Part shown: piece after piece, positions 11,030-22,583 of the stretch
Numbering within the stretch: position 1 is the first letter of the stretch
How the letters are laid out: every line of letters begins with the position of its first letter
Assembly (NCBI GenBank): GCA_021521415.1
Contig: JAIQDT010000001.1
Location: forward strand, 6,448,001 to 6,512,000
Length of the DNA stretch: 64,000 nucleotides
Source: Bidens hawaiensis
Lineage: Eukaryota > Streptophyta > Magnoliopsida > Asterales > Asteraceae
Reading direction: 5' to 3'
Position numbers and translations under genes: made by a program
The notes under the pieces: generated by a model
The model's input: the letters and a program-made list of their open reading frames with translations, nothing else
Databases searched by the model: none
Told to the model about the DNA's origin: nothing

Positions 11030-12425
11030 CCGAATCTTGATCACTACAATTATGATATCAATAAACCAAGTATTGGTGCGGAATTCCAATACTCGGTGAT
11101 TCAAGAACACAAAAAGAACACAAACAAGTAACATAATGGTTGCTTCAAAACACACGTATTATTAGACGTCAGGTGCTTAAGCACGATGATTACACGCACG
11201 TCTAGTAAAGACTTAGACGGCCAAAACAAAATAACTCAAATGAACAACCTTAAACCCTATACAATGCATGCTATTTATAGGGAACCAACTACACGAGCCC
11301 AATACTAACCAAAAGCCCACCGAGATCCCAAGGGATCTCGGTTTACATACATAGCCCAACACGAAACCCAACAAACATAGAACAAAGTACAAACCACCAA
11401 ATATGGACCCAAAACATCCTAGCCCAACAAAGCCCAAGCCCAACTGAAATCCATAGGGATTTCGGCACTACATCATCATAACCATAATGCAATTCTTCAA
11501 CTCGTCTTCGTTTATGTCACTTTAGTCTTGATCATGATATGGCCTTTTGATATGCGTCAGTCTAACCAAATTATGACCCAACAATCTTGCCCTCAGAGTG
11601 ATGCTTTCAAGATCTTCAGAATCTTTACTAGAACATAATCAGCAACTTCAGTGATCGGCAACTTCAGCATCTGCATCCAATAATCTATCATCTCCCCCTT
11701 TTTGACAGCATCATCCAATTTGAATCTCAGATACTTCATATGCTTCCGTTGCAAGAAATCAATCTTGAAAGAACAATCAACTTTGATAGAAAGATCAACC
11801 AAAATATGTTTGAAAACAATTAAATAAAACAAAATAAGACAGACATATTTTTGTAATTTTTATGCTTTTCAGTTTTTTGTTTTTAATTTTCATGAAAAAA
11901 CTTGAGATGAGATCATACCAGCTAAACCAAATATAACATATTCTTAACGCATTTGTTTCGACAAGAGTAATCAAGAAGTAAAAAATAAAATACTAAAAAA
12001 CAACAAATAAAACAAATTTAATCACCCGGTCTTCATGTAATTTAGCTAAAATTTGGCATCAAATTTCAGTTTTTGATAAAAACGCCGCCTTTTATGAAAA
12101 GATCTGAACATGGAATCATATTGTTTAAGGGGCTGTCACAAAAATTCATGTTCAGGGTTATTAAGACATAAAGAGACAGGTTGATAGCAGGTATAACAAA
12201 CTTAGACGGCCAAACAAAATAACTCAAATGAACAACCTTAAACCCTATACAATACATGCAATTTATAGGGAAGCAACTACACGAGCCCAATACTAACCAA
12301 AAGCCCACCGAGATCCCAAGGGATCTCGGTTTACATACGCTGCCCAAACCCATATTACATACTTAGCCCAAACACATATAGACTAAGTACAAACAACTCT
12401 AATCTAGACCCAATGAAGGGCATAA
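11030..12425 (-). mobile_element. Remnant of an internally deleted Copia-like element
   Basis: A roughly 180-bp direct repeat (11215-11395 and about 12205-12350), sharing TTAAACCCTATACAAT and CCGAGATCCCAAGGGATCTCGG, brackets about 0.8 kb with no pol domains. Read on the minus strand, GAGGGCAAGATTG at about 11595-11583 is a plausible polypurine tract and LTR start (TGTTGGGTCATAATTTGG). I read it as LTR, small internal piece and partial LTR. Ends are approximate and no target duplication was found. Two similar short open frames (11213-11443 and 12066-12353) are just the repeated LTR sequence. Confidence 0.5.
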
Positions 12426-12544
12426 CAGTAAACTCTGAGAAGAATCGTCTACATGTGAGTTTCTAGCTCCATTTCATTGTTATGTTTTCGAGGCTGTGTG
12501 CATACTCGATGTGAATAGTTAATACAATTACCTTTAGTGGTAAG

Positions 12545-13449
12545 TGTTAGGCCACGAATTTTATATTGAGGATCCTTTATCCTTGACTGTCTTATGGATA
12601 GTTTATCCTTGAAATATACATCAGGAAATAAAGGACCGACAATCCTCGGTATTGTTTGTTTACTAATGATTGCGTTTAGTATGGTGATGTGTTAGACAGG
12701 TGTATCAACTTCAAGACGAATTTGCATCAATTATCCTCATGGAACATCCTATAGCTGGAACATGGATATATGATCCTAATTCAACATAGCTGATTATGGA
12801 CGAACTCTCTAGAAGATTGAAGTTTAAATATCATCAACGGCTGTGTGACTCATTCTTCCGCTTATTTCGCTACTGGGTGGCTATTGGCACATGGTCAAAG
12901 GTCGTGGAGCGGCTAGGTGGAAGACTTCCGGATAGATAGGAAATGTTGTTATTGATATTTTTTTATTTAATCGAGTAATGATCGAATAGGAAACACACAT
13001 GTACTTACACACACACTAGAGCAGAAACAAATACTCTCTCTATACACTAGCTTTCGTTGTAATCTCGATCATATACTCCACAAACATTTGTAATCACTTT
13101 TTGTTCGTTAATAAACTCGATTGTGATAGTTTTCACCGTTCGGGGGTTTTTTGTGCCGGAGACTGAGATAACCATATACTCATCGACCAAAGGTTACCTT
13201 GTTGATCATTGACTAAAGTACTTCGACCAAGGATTATATTATTAATCATTTGCCGGAGCTATTTTACCAACGATTACCTTGATAAGTTTTGACCGAAGTA
13301 AGACTATCTTGGTTAAGGGATTTTTTCCTCGTAATCACATCTTTGTGTTCACCATTATTACGCTTATACACTTGTCATTATCGAGTTAGCACCTTACCTC
13401 ACATAACAGATTTGGATACTTGACCCTTAGCTGATTTTTGTCCAAAACA
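12545..13449 (+). repeat. 5' LTR of element C
   Basis: 905 bp, TGTTAGGCCACG to CCAAAACA. It differs from the 3' LTR by scattered substitutions and a small indel near 13040 (CTCTCTATACACTAG is shortened in the 3' copy), which suggests moderate age. Confidence 0.93.
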
Positions 13450-13450
13450 A

Positions 13451-13471
13451 TTTGGCGCCCACCGTGGGGCA
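13451..13471 (+). other. Primer binding site of element C
   Basis: TTTGGCGCCCACCGTGGGGC starts two bases after the LTR. This form is common next to the 5' LTR of Tat/Ogre-type elements. I am not certain which tRNA it matches. Confidence 0.7.
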
Positions 13472-13534
13472 ATTGGTGCTATAATCCATATTATTCTCAT
13501 CAAGCTTCATTTTTCCATACCCTGAACACTCACA

Positions 13535-15556
13535 ATGGCCTCTCAATCCACCTCTGCTTCGTCAACCATGCCCTCATCAATTCCTCTCTCATCGAGGACC
13601 TTGCCACCGATGCCTCTGCTAATCACGGCAGCACAACGAATTACTACTACTGGAAGCAGAACGCAACTACCAATCTACCAGAGCTCGAAAACCACTGCTG
13701 CTGCCCCGGCGGTTAATACTAACAGTGATGTTTCATCTATGTTTTCGCTGGTTAAAGCGTATATGGAGCAACATAACAAGACCAACTAGAGGATCCTTCG
13801 GGAGATAGAAGATCTAAGGAAGAATAAGAGGCCAGCAGAAGATCTCACTCCCCTGGCGCCCAGGATGCTGGATTTCACCAGTCCAGGATCCATGGCTCAA
13901 CTTTCGCAAGGATCTTCACTGTTTCAGCCAAGATCCTCTATCCTGCAACCAGGGTCCGTTGGTCAACCAGCTCAAGGACCCTCAATGTTTCAGCTAGGAT
14001 CTTCTATCCTGCAACCAGGGTCCGTGGGTCAACTGGCTCAAGGATCCTCAATGTTTCAGCTAGGATCCTCTATCCTGCAACCAGGGTCCGTGGGTCAACC
14101 GGCTCAAGGATCCTCAATGTTTCAACCAGGATCCTCTATCCTGCAACCAGGGTCCATGGGTCAGCAGGCTTAAGGATCCTCACTCTTTCAGTCAGGATCA
14201 CATATCCTTCAACAAGGGTCTGTGGGTCTACAGGCTCAAGGATCCTCGCAATTTCAGCAGGGGTCATCAATCATCCCGCCGGGATCATCTGGGTTATATG
14301 CTCAAGGCTCCTATGGTTACCAACCTCAAGGATCCTTTGTTCAGGATCAAGGATCTTCAAGAATGCAGCACATACAGTCTTTCGAAGTCCATGATGGAGA
14401 CATAATCCCCATGCAAACCATAGCTTCAGGAGGACCCACTTCTATTGCTGACTCCTCTTTTCCCAGATACTCGTCTGGAATACCAAACACCACCCAACAG
14501 ATAGGTAACTGGTACGATCCTATATCTTTAGATACTAACCATGTTCCCATGTAGGATTCAGGCATCAACCAGGCCATGGCTAGGGAATTACGAAAACTAA
14601 AGGATATGATATCCAGTGTCCCGGGGGTGATACATCCAATTCCTGAGATACCGGAGGGAAGTCACAAGTTATCCATACTCGCTCCGCCCATATGTGATGC
14701 TGAAATTCTGAAGCGGTTCCAAACTCCAAACATGAAGACGTATGATGGGAGCACCGACCCTGAGGAACATGTTGCCCAATATAGGGAAAGGATGGGAATT
14801 AATCCAATTCCTGAAAGACTCAAGGAGGCTTGCCTTTGTAAAGGATTTGGAGCCACGCTAACGGGAGCTGCACTGAAATGGCTGCTAAGTTTTCCACCTT
14901 TCTCGGTTACATCTTTCTCTCATTTAGTCAATTTGTTTAACACTCAATTTTCCTGTAGTCGGAAATTTAAGAGGTTAACAAGTGATTTATATCGCGTTAT
15001 CCAGCCTAGTGATGAATCCATTAGGGATTTCGTTACAAGGTTCGGTAAGGAAGCTCTAGAAATCCCAAACCTTGATATGACTACTGCTGTTGAAGCATTC
15101 AAGATGGGAATTCAATAAAGCTCCCCTTTTTATGATGATTTAGTGATGACTCCATGCAGGACATTAGATAAAAAGATCCAGGATCGTCTCGGGGGACAAA
15201 AAAAACAAGAAACACCTGAGAAGAATAAATGATCCTGGAATAGGAACAACAATACAAAGCCATACGCCAAGTTCAACAATCAGAACCTACGGGCAGTTGA
15301 AGAAGGAGATAAAGATGAAGATTACCCTTGCATCTCCGACTATTGCTTCTCTGTAGATACTCATGGCTTGATTTGTGCTATGAAGGATCTGGGAGAAAAA
15401 GCATGGTGGCCCCGAAAGAATGAGAAGGTCGTCGGCTTCAAGGACAAGTCTAAGTGGTGCGCCTTCCATGAAGACTTTGGCCATGCGACAGACGAGTGAA
15501 TCGGCTTAAGGAAAGAAATTGGGTACCTCCTGAGTAAGGGTCACTTTAAAGAACTC
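13535..15556 (+). pseudogene. gag of element C, one frame with nonsense codons
   Basis: Starts MASQSTSASS and stays in one frame to 15556, broken only by stops at 13787, 14171, 14552, 15116, 15230 and 15497. After a low-complexity N-terminus and the 22-residue repeats comes the retrotransposon gag domain: about 14690-15115 includes YDGSTDPEEHVAQYRERM, LKWLLSFPP and the RDFVTRFGKEAL stretch. A zinc-knuckle-like motif follows (CAFHEDFGHATDE, about 15455-15497), where the final Cys position is a TGA. The gag would package element RNA in virus-like particles. Six stops but no frameshift suggest base substitution as the main decay. Confidence 0.85.
13900..14170 (+). repeat. 66-bp (22-residue) tandem repeats in gag
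   Basis: Exact 66-base period: the phrase TATCCTGCAACCAGGGTCC recurs at 13939, 14005, 14071 and 14137. Each unit encodes a Gly/Ser/Gln/Pro-rich peptide of the type GSSMFQLGSSILQPGSVGQ. Further diverged units continue to about 14340. The period is a multiple of three, so the reading frame is kept. Confidence 0.95.
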
Positions 15557-16442
15557 TTGGGAAGGAAGAAATCCAAAACCCAGGATCCTGAAGACCTTCC
15601 ACAGAAAGCAACACCACCACCGTTAGACGCACATGTGAACAACTTTGTCTCCAGGGACTACGAATTATTTCGTGATTCCTGTACCATAGAGAAAAGTCCC
15701 GTAGAAGAATTCGAGTTGGATGATGAGAGAAGACCGCTCATCCCCACTACTCGGGTGACTGATCAAAGAGTCTTTTTCAATTCAAGGATCCAGGATCCTC
15801 AACATAACAAGCCGTATGTTCTAGCAGTTAATTTTATCTCGGGAGGTTCAGACATATGTGGAACTTCTTTCTCTGCAGCAAAAAGATTGGCCAAGGAGAT
15901 CAAGATGGATAACGGAGATCATCCAATAGTCTCAACTACATTAACAACCGACAAGAGAATCTTCTTCGATGAGGAAGACAAGCTGAACATCCAAGATCCT
16001 CACCATGACGGTTTGATTATTACATTATTTATCTCTAACCATTATGTACGCAGGATCCTAGTTGACGGGGGCAGCTCGGTCAACATTATCCAGCATGACG
16101 TCCTCAAAAAGATGAACATCTTCAGAAATCATTCCTAGAACATTGGTGCTAGTCGGTTTCAGTGGTGAAACCAAGAAGACATTGGGGGACATCAACCTCC
16201 CAATTTATATCGAAGGGTTAAATACGTACAAAAAATTTTGTGTTATAGATAACATTTCCTGTTGCAATGTTATTTTAGGTAAGCATTGGCTCCATGGAAT
16301 GAAGGCCGTAGCTTCAACTTATCACCAATGCATCAAGCTACCAACTCCTTGGGGAGTTGTAAAGATAGTAGGTGACCAAGCGGAGGCTAAGAACTACTAT
16401 TCATCATCAATGAAGCCAGCAGCCAAGCAAACTATAGCATAG
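15557..16442 (+). pseudogene. Aspartic protease region of element C
   Basis: In the same frame as gag to 16138, then shifted. The active-site motif is VDGGSSVNII (about 16057-16086), the Tat-type version of D-S/T-G. After the frame change near 16125, VLVGFSGETKKTLGDI and the NVILGKHWLHGM flap and end region follow in a second frame to 16442. This would process the polyprotein; here it is broken by the frameshift and by the stop at 16440. Confidence 0.85.
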
Positions 16443-16659
16443 CAACTACAACAACATCCTAGGAATGTGCTGGAAGCTCGGGAGAAAGACCTCAAGAAGT
16501 ATCATTGGACCCCGAAGATCCAGAGATAAAAGTGTTCCTAGGATCCAGTATCCCCAGCAAAATTGAGGAGGATATAATATCCTTCCTAGGGCGAAGGAGA
16601 TCAACTTTTGCCTTCAAGCACTCAGACATGTAAGGTATTTCGAAAGAGGTAATTACTCA

Positions 16660-17691
16660 TAAACTCGGCCTTGATTTATCTGTTAAACCCGTCCATCAGA
16701 AGCGAAGAAAATTCGCTCCTGAGAGGAACAAGATCATACAAGAAGAAGTTGAAAAGGAATGGAAAGCTAATGTGGTCATTGATGGCTAGCTAATGTGGTC
16801 AGATGGGTTCAGTATCCTCGATGGCTAGCTAATGTGGTCATTGTTTCAAAAAAGAATGGAAAGTGGAGGGTGTGTGTCGATTTCACGGATTTAAACAAGG
16901 CATGCCCCAAGGATCCTTTCCCATTACCACATATAGATGCCATGGTGGACGCGACGGCTGGACATGAAATGCTCACCTTTATGGATGCTTCCTCTGGATT
17001 CCAACAAATTCAGATGGAACCATCTGATCAAGAGGACACAGTGTTCATGACTTCAACCGACATATATTGTTATACTGCTATGCCGTTCGGACTAAGAAAT
17101 GCAGGAGCAACGTACCAAAGACTATTCAACATGATTTTCAAGGACCAATTGGGCAAGACTATGGAGGTATACATATATGATATGATGATAAAGTCGAAGA
17201 AGGCAGAGGATCACCTCAGAGACCTCGAGGAAGCATTCAATATCCTTGATCAGTATAAAATGAAACTAAATCCGTCCAAATGCCACTTCGGTGTTAAGGC
17301 TGGAAAGTTTCTGGGATATATGGTCACAAAGAGAGGAATTGAAGCAAGCCCGGAGCAGATCGAAGCTATTGTCAATCTCAAATCTCATGCAAATGCCAAA
17401 GACGTCCAGAGACTCACCGGAAGAATAGCAGCCCTGAATAGGTTCATCTCAAGATCCTCCGAGAAGTGCAACGACTTCTATGATATCCTTAGAAAGAACA
17501 AGAATTTTGAGTGGACTAAAAAACATGAAGCTGCTCTTACAGCCCTGAAGGATTACTTATCCTCAGCTCCAGCTCTGATGAAGCCTGTGGATGGAGAATC
17601 CTTGTATCTATATCTTGCTGTTTCAGGAAATACAGTGAGTGCAGTGTTGGTAAAGGATCATGAAGGTGAACAACATCCGTATACTATGTAA
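16660..17691 (+). pseudogene. Reverse transcriptase of element C, catalytic Asp replaced
   Basis: Typical Tat RT: KKNGKWRVCVDFTDLNKACP, LPHIDAMVDATAG, the FMDASSGFQQIQM block and MPFGLRNAGATYQ. The palm motif that should read YIDD reads YIYD (codon TAT at 17173-17175), so the first catalytic Asp of the pair is lost. The thumb continues with NPSKCHFGVKAGKFLGYMV. Just upstream (16760-16840), the phrase CTAATGTGGTCA is repeated three times with extra stops, a local duplication. Confidence 0.9.
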
Positions 17692-18502
17692 GTAAAAATC
17701 TTTTAGATGCGGAGTCCATGTATTCTCATTTAGAAAATATAATTCTTGCACTTATTATGGCTTCTACTAAACTGAGACATTATTTTTAAACTCACCCTAT
17801 TATTTTGAGAACTAACTATCCTGTAAAGAATGTTCTTAGAAAACCAGAGTTATCAGGTAGAATGGCTAAGTGGGCTGTAAAGTTAAGTGCATATGATATA
17901 CAATATGAGCCAAGAACAACAATCAAGTCTCAAGCATTAGCGGACTTTGTGGCTGATTTCACTAGTGATCTACAAAAAGAAGCTAACTTGGAAGTCCAAC
18001 AACTAGAAAAGACCAAGGATCCTTGGATACTCTTCACAGATGGAGCATCCAATATGAGAGGAACAGGATTAGGGATCCTACTGTAATCGCCACAGGGGGA
18101 CATATTACCCCTGTCCATAGCTTGTGAGTTCCAGGCAACAAACAATGAAGCAGAGTACGAAGCTTTAATCGCAGGTTTGCAATTAGCCAAAAGCATGGGG
18201 ATCAGGTATCTTCAAGTTTATGTAGATTTTTTATTGATAACTAACCACTTTAACGGCTCGTACGCTGTTAAGGGTGAGAAACTAATGAAATATTTAGATG
18301 TTGTGAAGGAATTGTAGAAATCCTTCGAAATATTTAGCATTACACAGGTACCGAGAGAAGAAAACACTAGGGCATATGCCTTAGCAAACTTAGCCTCATC
18401 TCTGAAGATTCCTGAGGATTTGAAATTCCCAATAATCCACATTCTCGCGCCAGCAATAGGAGAACATGAAGTTGGGGAGATAACAAAAGATAAAGAAATC
18501 AT
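17692..18502 (+). pseudogene. RNase H plus archaeal-type RNase H of element C
   Basis: The end of the ordinary RNase H is fragmentary (17600-17800, several stops). It continues as WAVKLSAYDIQYEPRTTIKS and ALADFVADF. The second, archaeal-like RNase H begins WILFTDGASNMRGTGLGI (about 18025-18080). After a frameshift at about 18083 come NNEAEYEALIAGLQLA, a VYVD segment (about 18218) and REENTRAYALA, where the usual Asp of RADALA is Tyr. Dual RNase H is diagnostic of the Tat lineage. An in-frame TAG lies near 18317. Confidence 0.8.
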
Positions 18503-18540
18503 GCTCTAGGATCCTTTATCCTCAAATAATAAATAAAAAT

Positions 18541-19205
18541 CATGGATCCATCCTATCAAGAACTATATTCAGAATGGAGAAATTTCAGGCACAGAAAATC
18601 CAAAGTCCTTCAAGCTCAAGGTATTCCAATATATTTTATTAGATAATATGGTATATAGAAAATCTCTTGCAGGTCCATAACTGAGATGCATCGAGGATCC
18701 TGAGATCCAAGAAGTACTTAAGGATTTTCACGAGGGAGATTGCGGCAATCATACAGGTGGAAGAGCATTATTTTCCAGGATACTCAGAACCGGAAACTTC
18801 TGGCCAACAACGAAGAAAAATGCAGTGGAATATTCAAAGAAGTGTGATGCTTGCCAAAGACACGAAAATATCCTACATCAACCAGCGGAGCGTCTATATC
18901 CTATATCCTCCTCATGGCCTTTTATGAAATGGGGTATGGATATTGTAGGCAAACTACCAAAAGCACCAGGTGGAAAAGTCTTTATGCTTGCCATGACTGA
19001 CTACTTCTCCAAATGGATTGAGGCAGAGGCATTTGTACAAGTCCGAGAAATGGAAGTAATATCTTTTATTAATCAAAATATTATAACTAGATTTGGTATT
19101 CCCGCTGACATTGTTTGTGACAATGGTTCCTAGTTTATTGGGAAGAGAACTACTAACTTTTGTGACAGTTTGTGACAACAGGTTACCAAGAGCTTGGAAT
19201 GCCAT
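18541..19205 (+). pseudogene. Truncated integrase of element C
   Basis: The zinc-binding domain (HEGDCGNHTGG, then CDACQRHEN) and the first part of the catalytic core ([22 protein letters not shown]) are readable. The core ends at IVCDNGS followed by a TAG at 19132. A short degraded continuation stops near 19205, and the last third, including the catalytic Glu and the C-terminal domain, is absent. The element could not integrate on its own. Confidence 0.88.
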
Positions 19206-20706
19206 TCACCTCAAGAAATATTTTTTCTGATCAGGATCCGCTATCCTGAAAGGATATATTATCCAGAAAAAGGATCTAGGATCCTTAAAGCGGTAACATC
19301 TTTCTGATCTATTATTCTATTTGAATTATTATTATTAATTTAAGGATAATATATTCTTAACATTTTATCTTTTCCAAGTTTTGACTAACTATGCAGGATT
19401 GTAATGAGTCATTTGATGTTCAAGAGGTTGGCCACCTCTCTGTTGCATTTAAGGTACTTTACTATTTCCCTTGGCCTTGCCCACGTTTGCATATGACCCC
19501 CGATGGTCATATCCCCTAAGGTTTAAAGGTTTTCACCTTTCTCACGATCGCCAGTTGCGCACGCTATCCAACGTATAGTTCGGGGCAGCGGGACCAGTAC
19601 ACGCTTAGTGGCTGACAATTTCGTTGTCTCCGGCTATATGGAGGATCCTACGAATTATGGTAGACGTACCATACCTCCGGTTTATAACATTTTCACATTA
19701 TCTCACGTTTGGGCTAAATCCTAGTTCGGGGAAGACCCCAGTTAACATCCATAATTATGGGCCAGTCCCCAGTTTGGGCTTGTCCCGAGTATGTTGGGCT
19801 TGTCCCTAGTTTGTTGGGCTTGTCCCCAGTTTATTTTATGGGCTTGTCCCCAAATTACACGGGCTTGTCCCCAGTTACACGGGCTTGTCCCCAGATTACA
19901 CGGGCTTGTCCCCAGTTGCACGGGCTTGTCCCCAGAATATTTGTTGGGCTTGTCCGCAGTCTAATGGGTTTGATCCCAGTTAATAATATGAATTATTTGC
20001 AGTGAATTTTCTAAGTTATTATTGAAGATCAAGAAACTAAGGATCCCGGATCCTAAAGCTATTCTAGTAAGGAACAGTAAGAGTTCAAAACTTCGGGTAA
20101 CCTAGGTCTATCTAGACCTTCTGGTATGATCTTTATTGATTAACTTAAGTTTGATATTTATTATGACTTTGGATATTCTGGTTAGAAAGGCTAATCTTTT
20201 AAAAATAGTTATTTGATTACTGAAGTCTTTAGCTAATTTCCGGATACTTTATCCTAGAATTTTCCTTATTTAAATTTTATTGATTAATTAAGGATATTCT
20301 ATTTTAAAAGATTTTTAAAGATATTTTATCCTAAAAATCTATTATTCAAGATTATTTACCAAACTATTAACAATGCTAAATTATATGCAACTAGTTTTTG
20401 AAAATAAATAACAGGTAAATAGTCAAAAGATTTATATATTAATTAAAATAAGCCACAAGGACTTATCCAAAACCCTTAACCCAGATTTCACCATACGAAA
20501 AGATGGACCATCCATCCGGGTTAAGTAAGAGTTACTAACAGTTTAAAAGTGCAGGAAAATTAAAAACATGGGCAACAAAGGCTTCATCCCCACAAATAGA
20601 GGATCCCTCCATCTTTGTCACCCCCGCAAATTGTCTGAAGGATCATAGATAATTTATCCTAAATACTATTGTTTATTACAGACCATATAAATTGTTCATA
20701 AAAACA
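19206..20706 (+). other. Long spacer between pol and the antisense gene
   Basis: Non-coding. It contains several GGATCC sites, a GGCTTGTCCCCAG tandem array (19740-19985) and AT-rich sequence with TTATCC/GGATAA phrases at 20200-20400. No promoter could be assigned. Confidence 0.6.
19740..19985 (+). repeat. GGCTTGTCCCCAGT tandem array
   Basis: About nine units of GGGCTTGTCCCCAGTTACAC-like sequence with variable 19-28-base periods. An 82-codon open frame across it is a by-product of the repeat. Confidence 0.9.
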
Positions 20707-22428
20707 TTAACACCAAATAAAAAAGTGGGCTCGGGCCTTGTCTTTAATATCTTTCATCGCCCACTTAAGCTGCATGTCCAACCGCAGCATCACCTTCCCC
20801 CTTACCAGCTTCAACCGCCTCCTTAACGCCACTGGTCCAGCCTTGGTGTTCTTAACAATCTCTTCATCATCCTCACCACCAAGGTCGTCAAGAGCAGCCT
20901 TCCATTTCTCCACTTCCCAGGCTGAATTGTCGAAAGCAAGATCACCGGCCTCCATCGCCATATTAATCCGCGCCTGGAATACCGACCTGGCAGCCCACAC
21001 CTTGGCTTCATTAGTCGCCTGCTCCACTGCCTCTTGACGTTGGGCTTCGGCTGAGGATATCCGATCCTCCAATTGTTTCTTGAGTTGGATCATAGCCTTA
21101 TCCTTAGCAACCGCAGCTTTCCCTAACCCGGACATCTTCTCACTCATCCAGAGTATAGTCTTTTCATACTGGTCCCTCATAGCAATCACAGCCTACCAAT
21201 AAATTTCGTGTCAAAATTGGGACAATCCTGGATCCTAAATCACTAAAGGGGAAAACACGGTACACTTACAAAGCAGACAATGTCACAATGAGTCTCGGGA
21301 TTAGAGGGTTTCTTCCTTTTGGAAGCTGCGGATTTGGCCCTGGTAGTGGCGGTCTTGGGCTCGGAGCTTGTGCCAGCGTTTTAAGCCTCCTTCTTGACAG
21401 TAGGAGAAGTAACCATACAGTCGATGTCGTAAAGGGAGAACTTGAGAGCGAACTTTCCAGATTTCTTGGTGCCTGTAGAGGAGAAATCAACAGATAAGTA
21501 TTCTATTTTATTTTATTTACTTTAAAATGATTAACTTACTAGACATGTTTGAACTTGAGGAGATGTCACAAAAACCTTCAACAAACCGAGCTTGAAAGGT
21601 CTTAACTTCAGTATCTAGTGCTAGGAACCGTTTTGCCTTTTCTTCTGTTCCAGGTAGCTTGCTGAATGAAGCGAAGTTCTTAACTGCAGACAACAGAAAA
21701 GAATAAGTCTTAAAACTGAAGAATAAAGGATCCTGCTATTCCTTAAGGATCCAGGATCCTACCCTTCGTGACCCACGTGGAAGGAAAATCAGTCCCCCTG
21801 GTATGGAGTCGCGTTTAACGAAGAAAAATTGATTCCTCCACACGGAATCGTTTAGCGTGGATTTTAAGATCGGATGAGGCTGTCGGGGCTTGGACTTGAA
21901 GATAAAACGGGCAGAACCGAAGGTAGTGAGGGTATACAGATAAGACAACTCCGGAAGGCCAAAATCGATTTTTTCCTCCTTGATGATTCTTTCGATAGTG
22001 CTAAGAACCCTCCAAATCATCGGCATGGCTTGTATGTAAGATATGCCGGTTGAATCGAAAAAACTTTGGGTAAAAGGCAGAAAGGGGTATTTATAGCCGA
22101 TAAGAAAGGGAGTTCTCGGAAAGCAGACCCAGACCTTGGAGTAAATATCGCATCTAATGCTGGATTCATAGGGTCGGAACAGGGTTTCTGGAGGAAATAA
22201 TGTATGAAAACTGTCGACCTCGGGATCCGTGAGCTTACAAATTTCAGAAGATGGGTTGGAAAGCAGACCTTGGGGTTCCATTTCGACCAGTTCGGAACCA
22301 CCGGATGACTGTTCGGAAGGTTTAGAAGGGGCCGGAGAAGAATAAGAAGTGGCGGATATGATTAAAGAAAATAAGAAACAAGGGTTAGAAGAATACCTGA
22401 TGCGTCGGATGAAGGTGTATATAATCAA
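20707..22428 (-). pseudogene. Antisense multi-exon gene of element C (putative gypsy-type transposon protein)
   Basis: Four minus-strand exons are inferred: 22428-21763, 21683-21540, 21472-21270 and 21192-20707. Introns start GTAAGT or GTAGGA and end CTGCAG, CTGTAG or TTGGTAG. Exons 2, 3 and 4 join in phase (2+1, 2+0, 0), strong support for real splicing. The join from exon 1 to 2 is off by one base. Exon 1 has a conserved-looking domain (PFLIGYKYPFLPFTQSFFDS, then YLYTLTTFGSARF) like the plant 'putative gypsy type transposon' family. Exon 3 is Lys/Ser-rich with an in-frame TAA near 21392. Exon 4 is a charged coiled coil (about 160 residues). Grande and Retand relatives have antisense genes of unknown role here. 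Confidence 0.78.
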
Positions 22429-22567
22429 AGATATAGGGCGGCATATATAGACGATTATAATTAACCTTGGGGGCTAAATGGTAAATTTTCTAGAAAAACC
22501 GTCTCATCATGCAGTTTTCGCAGTGATTTTGAATTTCAAAATGACAGCTGTGCTCCACTGTCACCCG

Positions 22568-22583
22568 CCATTTTGGGGGCAAT
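22568..22583 (+). other. Polypurine tract of element C
   Basis: CCATTTTGGGGGCAAT directly precedes the 3' LTR start TGTTAGGCC. Confidence 0.75.

Noticed and set aside
11213..12353. Two similar minus-strand frames (11213-11443 and 12066-12353)
   Set aside because: They are the direct repeat of the Copia remnant, composed of Gly/Phe/Leu-rich non-domain sequence.
19757..20005. 82-codon open frame in element C spacer
   Set aside because: Direct translation of the GGCTTGTCCCCAG array, with variable periods elsewhere in the array.
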